Assembly (NCBI GenBank): GCA_900546685.1
Contig: UREB01000033.1
Location: forward strand, 1 to 12,340
From: an uncultured Eubacteriales bacterium
Lineage (GTDB): Bacteria; Bacillota; Clostridia; Christensenellales; QAND01
DNA: 12,340 bases
Reading direction: 5' to 3'
Shown: piece after piece, positions 1 through 6,910 of the stretch
How the letters are laid out: each line of letters starts with the position of its first letter
Position numbering within the stretch: position 1 is the stretch's first letter
Translations under genes and position numbers: made by a program
Notes under the pieces: generated by a model
What the model saw: the letters and a program-made list of their open reading frames with translations, nothing else
The model's database searches: none
Told to the model about the DNA's origin: nothing

Positions 1-1
1 T

Positions 2-91
2 GGCGTATCCGTTAACAGTTTGCGCGCATACATATCCGTCGCGCGAAAGCATCTGAAGCAAAATCAACAGTTTCAAAGGGAGATTGCATGA
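2..91 (+). CDS. C-terminus of an upstream gene, probable HTH DNA-binding protein (partial)
   Basis: An open frame enters from the left edge and ends at TGA 89-91, which overlaps the ATG of the signal peptidase gene (88-90) as ATGA, the classic sign of translational coupling. The 29 visible residues include G-V-S-V-N-S-L-R-A-Y-I followed by V-A-R-K-H-L-K. This resembles the turn and recognition helix of sigma-70 region 4 or LuxR/GerE helix-turn-helix domains, whose usual pattern is G-S-x-x-T-V-x-x-x-L-x-R-A-R-K-x-L. I infer that this is the end of a sigma-like or response-regulator-like protein heading the surface-protein operon. Only the tail is visible, so the family is a guess, although the ATGA overlap makes a real gene likely. 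Confidence 0.45.
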   Translation, partial: GVSVNSLRAYISVARKHLKQNQQFQREIA

Positions 92-465
92 GTCGTCCGC
101 AAAAAACAATGGGGCTGTGTGTCTGTTCGTTCCTTATCGTATATATGCTTTTTCACCAGTTATTTTACCTGGGATATGTCCCCAGTGCATCCATGGAACC
201 TACGATTCGGCAGGGAAGCTACATCTTCGGAACGCGGCTGATACGCTCATTGGCGCCTGGCGACATCATCATTTTTCGCCATGGACGGCAAACGCTTACA
301 AAGCGCATTGCTTATGGTCCGGGCGATACGCTCCCCAGCGGCGCCACGGTGCCAGACGATGTCTACTATGTCCTGGGGGATAACCGTACAGTGTCCGTTG
401 ATTCCCGGTCATGGAACGATCCGTTTATCCCACGCAATGCCATCATCGCCAAATACATATTTTGA
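88..465 (+). CDS. Type I signal peptidase (S26 family, P-type), compact
   Basis: This is a membrane-bound serine protease that removes signal peptides from exported proteins. The 125-residue product has one N-terminal membrane segment (about residues 9-30). All catalytic boxes are present: P-S-A-S-M-E-P-T with nucleophile Ser35, a box-C-like P-G-D-I-I-I-F-R at 57-64, T-K-R-I with general base Lys72, and G-D-N-R-T-V-S-V-D-S-R at 97-107. The Ser/Lys dyad marks it as a bacterial P-type enzyme, not the Ser/His ER-type found in SipW. It is shorter than typical family members (about 170-200 residues) because the region between boxes D and E is reduced. The ATG at 88 has an AAAGGGAG site about 6 nt upstream and overlaps the stop of the preceding frame. 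Its neighbours are one anchored and three secreted proteins, so I infer that it processes those. Family assignment is secure; substrate assignment is inference. Confidence 0.93.
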   Translation: MSRPQKTMGLCVCSFLIVYMLFHQLFYLGYVPSASMEPTIRQGSYIFGTRLIRSLAPGDIIIFRHGRQTLTKRIAYGPGDTLPSGATVPDDVYYVLGDNRTVSVDSRSWNDPFIPRNAIIAKYIF

Positions 466-493
466 GGTCCCTTTCCAGGGGACCTCATTTTTT
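464..493 (+). terminator. Rho-independent terminator or attenuator inside the operon
   Basis: GAGGTCCC (464-471) pairs perfectly with GGGACCTC (479-486) across a 7-nt loop, and six T follow at 488-493. The stem overlaps the signal peptidase stop codon. The next gene starts only 15 nt downstream with its own AAAGGGG site (495-501), so this probably causes partial termination that lowers or separates downstream expression. Confidence 0.75.
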
Positions 494-507
494 GAAAGGG
501 GATTCCC

Positions 508-1026
508 ATGAACGAAAAAAACAAAAAGAGAATTGTTTATAGTACCCTATTTTTTCTGCTTATTTTGTTCTTGCTGCTTTTATTGGTACGCTGTCATCCA
601 TCTGGATCAGACGTCAGCGTTCTTCCTCAAAACGGAGCGCTTGTCTCAGACACCGTCAGCCAGGAAGAATTGCAGCAGATGATGGACGATTCTATGATTG
701 CTATTTCCATCAACGCGACGCCTGTATTTGCCGATGCAAACAGTCAGGGCAATCTACAAATTGAAAATCTTGCAATCAACAAACGGCTGTTACGCGTAGA
801 GATTTATTTGAACAGCGATGTGGATGCAGGCGATCTTTCGTCGCCAATTTATCAGACCAAGGGTTACCTACGCCCTGACTCGCATATCCAAAACGACACG
901 CTTGACGCTAAACTACCGGCTGGCTCTTATCCATGTACCGCTTTTTTTCGGTCTTATGCGTTGGACGAACCGCATGAATATATGGGCTCTGCCAGTGCCG
1001 GTATCACCATTACCATAGAAAAATAG
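508..1026 (+). CDS. Membrane-anchored beta-rich surface protein, function unknown
   Basis: The 172-residue product has a basic start (N-E-K-N-K-K-R) and a very hydrophobic segment at about residues 9-27, then L-V-R-C. The residue before Cys is Arg, so a classical lipobox is absent and I read this as an uncleaved membrane anchor. A polar linker (about 30-60) leads to a compact beta-rich extracellular domain (about 63-172) with alternating hydrophobic residues and an A-G-I-T-I-T-I end. Similar domains occur in Firmicutes surface proteins of unknown function, but I cannot name a family. The ATG has an AAAGGGG site 6 nt upstream, and the stop lies 11 nt before the next gene. Its position between the signal peptidase and its likely substrates suggests a role as an assembly or anchoring partner. 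That role is inferred from context only. Confidence 0.8.
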   Translation: MNEKNKKRIVYSTLFFLLILFLLLLLVRCHPSGSDVSVLPQNGALVSDTVSQEELQQMMDDSMIAISINATPVFADANSQGNLQIENLAINKRLLRVEIYLNSDVDAGDLSSPIYQTKGYLRPDSHIQNDTLDAKLPAGSYPCTAFFRSYALDEPHEYMGSASAGITITIEK

Positions 1027-1037
1027 AGGGATTTTTC

Positions 1038-1652
1038 ATGCACAAAAAATGGTTTCTTTATCTATTGTTTTTATTTACTTGCATGACCTATGCCGTTGCG
1101 CAAGCAGCCACGATTGAAGGAGAACCCGATGAAACGGACATAGACGTTCCCGCTACGGTTGAAATGCAAGTGGCGTCTCCGCAGATTAAAGCGTTGGTTC
1201 CCTCATACCTATCTGTACAAATCGATCCCAACCAAGAACCAAATTATTCAACTGTATCCGAAGGAGGATTTATCTGTTCCTACGGACAGTTTCGCAATGA
1301 CGGCACTGTTCCGTTGGATATTACCGTTCAATCCATTACCCCTAAAAATGGAGCGCCTGCCATTGTTCCACCGGACGCACATACCGACGAAGAATGGGCA
1401 AATCTGACCGCGACCGAAACCGCCAGCGAGATTGCCGTTGGGCTTGTTCTCCTCTCGCCTGACGCATGGCGTCCAAAATACATCGAAGACGACTACGTGT
1501 TCCTCTCCAGCGATACGCCTGTAAAAATAGGTACATTGACAAAATACGCCAGGACAAATATTTCGTTGATGGCCAAATACGGGTTGGCTTGGCCCAGCAG
1601 CCGCATCATTGAATATGAGATGATATTCAAAGTTTCGATTCACGACGAATAA
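1038..1652 (+). CDS. Secreted protein with IDPN-signature domain (paralogue 1)
   Basis: The 204-residue product has a Sec signal peptide: basic M-H-K-K, a hydrophobic core at about residues 5-20, and a likely cut after A-Q-A at residue 23. After an acidic linker comes a beta-rich domain with V-P then Q-I-D-P-N at 61-65, D-E-E-W, L-T-A-T-E-T-A-S, a G-L-V-L-L strand, and L-M-A-K-Y-G-L-A-W-P-S near the C-terminus. The same landmarks recur in order in the products of 3248-3871 and, more distantly, in the C-terminal part of 1668-3188. No LPXTG sorting signal or WxL motif is present. An AGAGGG site precedes the ATG, and the stop codon overlaps the AAGGAGG of the next gene, so the genes are tightly coupled. 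I do not recognise a named family. A structural or matrix subunit processed by the adjacent signal peptidase is plausible. Confidence 0.85.
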   Translation: MHKKWFLYLLFLFTCMTYAVAQAATIEGEPDETDIDVPATVEMQVASPQIKALVPSYLSVQIDPNQEPNYSTVSEGGFICSYGQFRNDGTVPLDITVQSITPKNGAPAIVPPDAHTDEEWANLTATETASEIAVGLVLLSPDAWRPKYIEDDYVFLSSDTPVKIGTLTKYARTNISLMAKYGLAWPSSRIIEYEMIFKVSIHDE

Positions 1653-1667
1653 GGAGGCCAAGAGATT

Positions 1668-3188
1668 ATGCTGTCACCCAAAAAAGCCACGACCGCGTTT
1701 CTATGTACGTTACTCATGCTTTGCGCGTCTATGCCCAAAGCTGCTGCGGCGCAAACCACCATTGCCATCACGTCCGCGTCCGATCTGGCAAAGATCGGAA
1801 ATGATGCCGCTTACCCGTTAGATGGGCACTACCAGCAGACAAAAGATATTGTATTTACAGCATCAGATTATGCAACTTCCAAGGGCTGGAATCCCATTGG
1901 CAGCCAAACCGCTCCTTTTACCGGTATCTATGACGGACAAAACCATCAGATTCTTGAAATCGTGTCCAGCGGCAATTTTGGTTCAAGCGGAGAAACAGGG
2001 GTATTTGGCGTTGTCAAGGGCGCTACAATACAAAACCTTGGTATCATAGACGGTACATTTTCCAATTCCACTTACCTCGCTTCGTTCTCTGGCAAAGCGT
2101 ATGACGCTGCGTTCATCAACTGTTATGCCAACAATACCATTGATGGAAAAAACACCGCCGCAGGGCTTGTTGCGCATGGTGAAAACACTTGCTTTTATCA
2201 GTGTTTCAATATGGGAGATATATCTGGGAGCAACGATATAGGGGGAATTGTCGGCGTCTTAAAATCCGGATCAATCGATACATGTTTTAATGCTGGCTCC
2301 ATCACCTCGACCGGATATCTAGTCACGGCTGATAATATGGGTGGCATTGTTGGGGATATGGGGGATTACAAATCGCCTACTGACGATACCATCCGAAACT
2401 GTTACAATACGGGTTCAGCCTCTACTGTATCATTGTTGAGCGCCGGGATCGCAGGCAAGTCCGAGAACTCTATATTGAATTGCTACTTTGCTGGTTCCGG
2501 CCATAAATATGGAATCTGTGCCGATGATAAGGGCACGAATTGTTATTTTGATCAAGAGGCGTCCGGATGCAAGACAGCTTCTACCATGCACATAGGATCG
2601 CCCCTTACAACGGCAGAAATGAAAGGAGCGAACGCCCTCAATCAAATGCCGGAACTCACAGATGCTTTTATTGCTTCCGGCATTGGTTATCCTCAGCTCG
2701 CCTATTTTGCCAATCATCCGTTGACGTATGTGCGCCAGCAATCTGCCATTTCCGTATTCCAGCCGCTTACAATGACCGTCCGCGCTCCTGGTTCCTTTAC
2801 GATTGATCCGAACACTCAGCCAGAGCCGGTAAGCGTGGAGCTGACTTTGGACAACCTTCAGGAAGAATCCCTCGCGGTATACGTAGACAATATAGAGCTT
2901 TTGCCCGGTACAATGCAGCTTGTATCCCCCGACGCCTTTGAATGGGAAACGCTTTCCCAACAAACCTCTGAATCACAGCTCGCGTTGGCGCTACAAATTG
3001 AGGACGATACAAATTGGCAAGCTGTGGTCCCTGGCGTCATCCCCCTTCTTCCAGGGGAACGGGCTTACCTTGGCACGATACGCGGCGGTACACAATCCGT
3101 TGTTCAGCTCATTGTGTACCACGGAAACGCCGTTACCCGTACGATTGATTTTACATTGCAGCTTTGTTTTTCTTTTTCGGCTTTATAG
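1668..3188 (+). CDS. Secreted GLUG-type beta-helix protein with C-terminal IDPN domain
   Basis: The 506-residue product has a signal peptide with a likely cut after the A-A-A-A run at 25-28. Residues about 30-345 resemble GLUG-repeat adhesins: an opening S-A-S-D-L-A-K-I, then G-W-N-P-I-G and F-T-G-I-Y-D-G-Q-N-H, then repeats of the form N/T-C-Y/F-N-x-G followed by G-G-I-V-G (for example C-F-N-M-G, G-G-I-V-G, C-F-N-A-G, C-Y-N-T-G). Such repeats usually build a right-handed beta-helix used in surface adhesion. From about residue 366 a second domain begins, with F-T-I-D-P-N at 377-382, E-W-E-T-L-S-Q-Q-T-S-E-S, L-A-L, a Trp, and L-G-T-I-R-G-G. It matches the layout of the two flanking secreted proteins. 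AAGGAGG at 1651-1657 supports the start. This is probably a large adhesin-like member of the same extracellular assembly. The repeat call is firm; the role is inferred. Confidence 0.87.
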   Translation: MLSPKKATTAFLCTLLMLCASMPKAAAAQTTIAITSASDLAKIGNDAAYPLDGHYQQTKDIVFTASDYATSKGWNPIGSQTAPFTGIYDGQNHQILEIVSSGNFGSSGETGVFGVVKGATIQNLGIIDGTFSNSTYLASFSGKAYDAAFINCYANNTIDGKNTAAGLVAHGENTCFYQCFNMGDISGSNDIGGIVGVLKSGSIDTCFNAGSITSTGYLVTADNMGGIVGDMGDYKSPTDDTIRNCYNTGSASTVSLLSAGIAGKSENSILNCYFAGSGHKYGICADDKGTNCYFDQEASGCKTASTMHIGSPLTTAEMKGANALNQMPELTDAFIASGIGYPQLAYFANHPLTYVRQQSAISVFQPLTMTVRAPGSFTIDPNTQPEPVSVELTLDNLQEESLAVYVDNIELLPGTMQLVSPDAFEWETLSQQTSESQLALALQIEDDTNWQAVVPGVIPLLPGERAYLGTIRGGTQSVVQLIVYHGNAVTRTIDFTLQLCFSFSAL

Positions 3189-3199
3189 GCCGTTTTTTT
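3178..3199 (+). terminator. Weak rho-independent terminator inside the operon
   Basis: CGGC (3178-3181) pairs with GCCG (3189-3192) across a 7-nt loop, and seven T follow at 3193-3199. The four-base stem is short, so efficiency should be low. It overlaps the stop codon of the beta-helix gene and could reduce read-through into the last gene or separate two mRNA segments. Confidence 0.4.
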
Positions 3200-3208
3200 G
3201 TTTCCAAA

Positions 3209-3241
3209 TTTGGCCAAGCGCCAAAATATCCATAAGGAGGG
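3209..3241 (+). promoter_or_regulatory. Small hairpin followed by a strong ribosome binding site
   Basis: TTTGGC (3209-3214) and GCCAAA (3220-3225) form a 6-bp stem with a 5-nt loop. AAGGAGGG (3234-3241) follows 6 nt before the ATG at 3248. A 5' hairpin close to a near-perfect Shine-Dalgarno could stabilise a processed mRNA for the last gene, consistent with that protein being made in larger amounts. This is inference from layout. Confidence 0.4.
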
Positions 3242-3247
3242 ATCTAC

Positions 3248-3871
3248 ATGATCCAAAAGAAAAAATTGTTGTCAGCCCTACTCTCCACCGCAGCGTGCCT
3301 GTCGCTCATGTGCGGCACCGCCTTTGCAGCCGAAGGCCAAACGGACCTCACCGGCGATGCGGAGGCAACCAGTACCACCACGACCATCACGGGCACCATT
3401 ACACCCGTGCAGCTAAAAGCTGCTGTTCCCACAAATATCGCGTTCGCCATCGATCCCAACCAAGCGGCCAATTATTCTGAAACGCCCGGCGACGCCTTTA
3501 CCTCCCCGACGTTCAAATTCAACAACCTATGCAATGCGCCCCTGTCCTTCAGTGTTTCCTCCATTACGGCAAAGGACAACGCACCGGCCATTGTTGAAGA
3601 ATCTACCTTTACAGATGAAGAATGGAAAGCCCTTTCCTCTAGCCAAACAAAATCCAATCTCGCGCTGGGATATGTGTTGGAAAACACAGCTGATTGGCAT
3701 CAGGAGGGCAATGCCGCGCAGTTTTTCCAGCCAAGCACATCCTTATCTCTTGGCAGGCTTAACGGGCAATCTGAAGGCAGCGCACATTTGATGGCCAAAT
3801 ACGGCATGGCATGGCCTTCGGATATGAATCAGATCGTATACGACGTCATCTACAAAGTAGCCATCTCGTAA
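3248..3871 (+). CDS. Secreted protein with IDPN-signature domain (paralogue 2)
   Basis: The 207-residue product has a typical signal peptide (M-I-Q-K-K-K, hydrophobic core, T-A-F-A then A-E-G, likely cut after residue 27). A short Thr-rich linker follows (T-S-T-T-T-T-I-T-G-T), then the shared domain: V-P then A-I-D-P-N at 67-71, N-A-P-L, F-T-D-E-E-W-K-A-L-S, L-A-L-G-Y-V, and L-M-A-K-Y-G-M-A-W-P-S near the end. It is the closest paralogue of the 1038-1652 product; even the DNA around the M-A-K-Y-G motif is nearly the same. It has the strongest ribosome binding site of the operon, is followed by a strong terminator, and appears richer in C-ending codons than its neighbours, so it may be the major exported subunit. 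No cell-wall sorting motif and no recognised family were seen. Secretion is confident; a structural role is inferred. Confidence 0.87.
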   Translation: MIQKKKLLSALLSTAACLSLMCGTAFAAEGQTDLTGDAEATSTTTTITGTITPVQLKAAVPTNIAFAIDPNQAANYSETPGDAFTSPTFKFNNLCNAPLSFSVSSITAKDNAPAIVEESTFTDEEWKALSSSQTKSNLALGYVLENTADWHQEGNAAQFFQPSTSLSLGRLNGQSEGSAHLMAKYGMAWPSDMNQIVYDVIYKVAIS

Positions 3872-3875
3872 AATG

Positions 3876-3916
3876 AAAAAGCGCCTTCCTTCGGCACAAA
3901 AAGACCGTGTAGGCGC
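3876..3916 (-). terminator. Probable terminator for the leftward R-M operon
   Basis: GCGCCT (3881-3886) pairs with AGGCGC (3911-3916). Read on the minus strand, the hairpin is followed by TTTTTC (3880 downward). The loop is long (24 nt) but holds small secondary pairings. It lies beyond the res stop codon and would stop leftward transcripts before they run into the surface operon. Confidence 0.4.
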
Positions 3917-3941
3917 AAAAGAAACCAACGCACGCAAACGC

Positions 3942-3974
3942 AAAGGGCAGGCGGAATCGCCTGCCCTTTCTTTT
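3942..3974 (+). terminator. Strong rho-independent terminator of the surface operon
   Basis: AAAGGGCAGGCG (3942-3953) pairs perfectly with CGCCTGCCCTTT (3958-3969) across a GAAT loop, followed by CTTTT. The 12-bp GC-rich stem sits 70 nt after the last surface gene. It lies between two converging operons and may also slow leftward transcripts, although the minus-strand T-tract is short. Confidence 0.88.
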
Positions 3975-4032
3975 GCCGCCGCTTTATTTATTCCCTTTGG
4001 CCCGGTTGTGCGTTTTGCAGAGCAACACAGCG

Positions 4033-4056
4033 GGCAGAAGGATTTCTCCCTCTGCC
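4033..4056 (-). other. Hairpin just after the res stop codon
   Basis: GGCAGA (4033-4038) pairs with TCTGCC (4051-4056), with two further inner GC pairs. It lies about 10 nt downstream of the res stop on the minus strand. No T-tract follows, so it is unlikely to terminate alone; it may protect the mRNA 3' end. Confidence 0.35.
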
Positions 4057-4066
4057 GGTCATTGCT

Positions 4067-6910
4067 TTATTCGATTATGCCGTCGGTTTCAAAGATATGA
4101 TCCAGCTCGTCATTGGAAAATGCGCGTAGCACTTTGTCGCGTACTACAATGTCGGTTAGATCCAAGCGAATGAATCTGCTTGTGCCGCCTGCGTCCGTAG
4201 TCTTGTGGATTAACTGAATTCTACCGAGTCGGTCCTCGGCTTTAGCGTACTCTGCCAGTGCTTTTGCCTTTGGCAAATTATCCGCATACTGGTTACCATG
4301 GGGCTCCAAAATGTCCACGATGTAATCCAGCGCCGGATCACTGCGAACGACCAGGAAATCGGGATAGAAGGATTTCTTTTCGCCGCCAATGTCGTAGGGC
4401 AGACACAGCGCCCACGACGCTCTGGCTGGATTGCGCAGCCAGCATACAAAATCCGCTCTGTGGGATTCTTCCTCGATGAGGGATGCCTCCCAGCCGTTGA
4501 GTTTGATTTTTGCAATGCCGGTGGTCTCCGAGGCCAACAGATGGTTTTCGTATTCGGTGCCGTCGGGATCCTCGCGCACACTGATGTTTTCAGGAATACC
4601 GAAAATCTGCTCACTGACAATATCGCTGTCCGCAAGGATGTCATGATACTTTTTCTTGCAGGCATCGGATTTGTTGACAACCTTGAGGCGATATTTTCTG
4701 GCAAACTCATGCAGCTTTTTCTTGGCGTATTCACCCAGCTTTGCTCTGCAGCTATCATCTGCGGCAAACAGGATGCAGTCGATCTTATAGCTGCTGGGAT
4801 CATCATCGTCAAAATAGCGGCCGCCGTAAATATTGGGGAAGCCATATCTGCCCAGCCTTGCATCTGCGTTGCGAAGCTGTCTGTCCAGATCGGTTTCCGA
4901 CATCAAGGTCAGGTCATCGAAGTAGCCCTCCTGCAATGCCTTGCCAAAGGGGTCAAACACCTGTACCGACAATTTGAACTGCAATACCTGATCGGCCAGT
5001 GCATCGTATCTGCCTGTGCGGTGCAGATCTTCAATGTATTCACGAATCAAACCAACGACATCGTCGATGACCTCATCACGTGCGCCTTGGTATATCATAT
5101 TGTGTGTTAACAAGGTAGCCAGATCCAAAAGCGATTTCAAATAATCGTTGATTCGATCCTGCCGGACAAGGTAGGTCACATAGCCCTGTGCATTGATGAA
5201 ATCGATAATTTCAACGCGATCAAGCTCCGGTGCGAACTCCAACTGCTTACCCCGTGGAATTTCTTCTGCGGGAACGACAGGCGCTGCCTGCTGGCCGCTG
5301 CTCTCAGCTGAAACGGTTACAGCTCTCGGAGGGATATACTCTGGCGCGCTGTTGCCGCCGTTGTTGGTGGCGGGCGCAACATACGGAGTGTTGGCAGCCG
5401 GGGAAGCCGCTGCCGTTGTTCCACCCGGATTATCAAATAGACTCATCTGATTAGGATCCGGCTCCACCTGTCTTGCGCGTCTGGGTGTATGCACCGTCCA
5501 AGTGATATATGTGGGTTCCTCCAGCGATTCACCGTTGATCTCAGTGGGAATATCGCCACCTTCGCTGGCCTGCAGTTCTTCCACGACTTTCTTTACGGTG
5601 TCCTTGTTGAAGTGGGGAAGGTATAGCTTAACATCGTTCAGGAACTCATCGCGCATTACGCGCATTTGAAGCGGTGTACGCACCATTCTGCCGAGAAGCT
5701 GTGCGATATAGGTGGGGTCGTTTCTAACCGCAAAAGACATCATCGCCTCCGCTCTGGGGCAGTCCCAGCCGGTGGAAAGAGCTTCCTTGAAAAAAACCAC
5801 TTTGATTTTATGATCATCCGCAATTTCGGATGCTTTTACATGTGGAATGTGGAGGCCGTTCAGCTCAACAGTAGTGCCCTCGCCAAAGCAGTGAACGACT
5901 TCTCCCGCTTTGAACGGTGTACCGACCTTTTCTTCAATCTTGGCAAGGACATCCTCCAAATTGGTGTCGGATAACGCGCCACCGCTGCCTTGACACACCT
6001 GTACCACCAGAACGGGATCCACGTTGGCATAATGCTGCTCAGAGGTGTACTGATACCAGCGCTTGCACTTTTTCAGCCATTCTTCCACCGCTGCTTCCAG
6101 AAGAACGATGTCGTTATTCTTGGTGGGATCCTCGGGGTAGGTGATCACGATGCGGTCTTTTAGAAGACCGGAACTTCGCACATCATCAGCAGTGATAATA
6201 CAAGTTTGTTGACCGACGTTCGGTATATTTCTAACCAATGTATTAAATCGTTCTGCGGTGGCACTAATGCCAAGAATTACAGGCATAGAACGCATTTTGC
6301 GCTTAACATCATTCTCGGTGTACTCGTAACCTTTAATAAAGCGCTGCATGATGGTGGTGTCGGTGCCTGCCTCACGTTTGCTCTTGGCGCCACGGTGCGC
6401 TTCGTCAATGATGAAATAGAGGTGATCCGACTTACTCTGGATGGTGTTGTCCAGCGTCTCCCAAATGGTATACTGCCGATCATCGGAATGTTGCGTCAGC
6501 TTACCGCTGCGACTGATCTTCTGGGTGTTCAGGAAATACACATGGCCATCCTCCAACATCTCCATATCGAAAGAATCTTCCGCGATGGTTACGCACTGAC
6601 CAAAGCGCAGCTTGCTGGTTTTTAGTTCGATTTTTTGTTTGGACTGCGCGTTCAGCTCCGGGGAATCCGAAAGCCATACAAAGATGGCCTCCGGCTGTTC
6701 ATCGAAGGTAGTTCCGTCCGCGAGGGTAGAGCCAAAGTAAATATCTTCGATCAGCGATGCAGCAATAATGGTTTTACCTGCGCCGGTGGGCGCCTGCAGG
6801 GAAACGACCTGCGTCTTTCCTCTGCGTCGGTAGCTGTCCAGCGCATCCGCAATGTCTACGCGCAGTTCCTTGACAGCTTTGTCTTGAAAAGTTATTAAAT
6901 TCACTTTCAT
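4067..6910 (-). CDS. Type III restriction enzyme Res-like subunit (DEAH helicase plus nuclease)
   Basis: The 947-residue product is an SF2 ATPase of the Type III restriction family, which travels on DNA with Mod and cuts it. Visible motifs are Walker A A-P-T-G-A-G-K-T (40-47), D-E-A-H (169-172), S-A-T (216-218), S-T-G-W-D-C-P-R-A-E (379-388) and motif VI Q-L-L-G-R-M-V-R-T-P (404-413). A Pro/Ala/Asn-rich linker (about 483-550) separates the helicase from the C-terminal part. Near the end, Y-P-D-F at 849-852 followed by D-I-L-E-P-H at 866-871 fits a PD-(D/E)xK nuclease core, but the expected Lys is His. The start overlaps the mod stop codon as ATGA (6907-6910), so the two are translationally coupled. 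Length fits the family (about 900-1000). Helicase identity is secure. Nuclease activity is uncertain, and recognition should depend on Mod, whose gene is interrupted. Confidence 0.92.
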   Translation of the reverse strand: MKVNLITFQDKAVKELRVDIADALDSYRRRGKTQVVSLQAPTGAGKTIIAASLIEDIYFGSTLADGTTFDEQPEAIFVWLSDSPELNAQSKQKIELKTSKLRFGQCVTIAEDSFDMEMLEDGHVYFLNTQKISRSGKLTQHSDDRQYTIWETLDNTIQSKSDHLYFIIDEAHRGAKSKREAGTDTTIMQRFIKGYEYTENDVKRKMRSMPVILGISATAERFNTLVRNIPNVGQQTCIITADDVRSSGLLKDRIVITYPEDPTKNNDIVLLEAAVEEWLKKCKRWYQYTSEQHYANVDPVLVVQVCQGSGGALSDTNLEDVLAKIEEKVGTPFKAGEVVHCFGEGTTVELNGLHIPHVKASEIADDHKIKVVFFKEALSTGWDCPRAEAMMSFAVRNDPTYIAQLLGRMVRTPLQMRVMRDEFLNDVKLYLPHFNKDTVKKVVEELQASEGGDIPTEINGESLEEPTYITWTVHTPRRARQVEPDPNQMSLFDNPGGTTAAASPAANTPYVAPATNNGGNSAPEYIPPRAVTVSAESSGQQAAPVVPAEEIPRGKQLEFAPELDRVEIIDFINAQGYVTYLVRQDRINDYLKSLLDLATLLTHNMIYQGARDEVIDDVVGLIREYIEDLHRTGRYDALADQVLQFKLSVQVFDPFGKALQEGYFDDLTLMSETDLDRQLRNADARLGRYGFPNIYGGRYFDDDDPSSYKIDCILFAADDSCRAKLGEYAKKKLHEFARKYRLKVVNKSDACKKKYHDILADSDIVSEQIFGIPENISVREDPDGTEYENHLLASETTGIAKIKLNGWEASLIEEESHRADFVCWLRNPARASWALCLPYDIGGEKKSFYPDFLVVRSDPALDYIVDILEPHGNQYADNLPKAKALAEYAKAEDRLGRIQLIHKTTDAGGTSRFIRLDLTDIVVRDKVLRAFSNDELDHIFETDGIIE

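Noticed and set aside
88..465. SipW/ER-type signal peptidase of a TasA system
   Set aside because: The catalytic base position is T-K-R-I with Lys, and the box G-D-N-R...S-V-D-S-R is P-type; ER-type enzymes have His there.
586..594. Lipoprotein signal at the anchored protein
   Set aside because: The residue before Cys is Arg (L-V-R-C), which does not fit the lipobox requirement for a small residue.
2430..2963. 177-codon minus-strand open frame within the beta-helix gene
   Set aside because: It is antisense to a well-supported secreted protein, and its product is Cys/Arg-rich without domain-like features.
2920..3480. 186-codon plus-strand frame across the gap between the beta-helix gene and the last secreted protein
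   Set aside because: It overlaps both genes, each supported by signal peptide, ribosome binding site and shared domain. The product is rich in His, Arg and Ser as expected for an off-frame reading.
4298..5110. 270-codon open frame on the plus strand inside res
   Set aside because: It is antisense to a helicase gene with all its motifs, has no ribosome binding site or recognisable domain, and reads as a composition-driven shadow.
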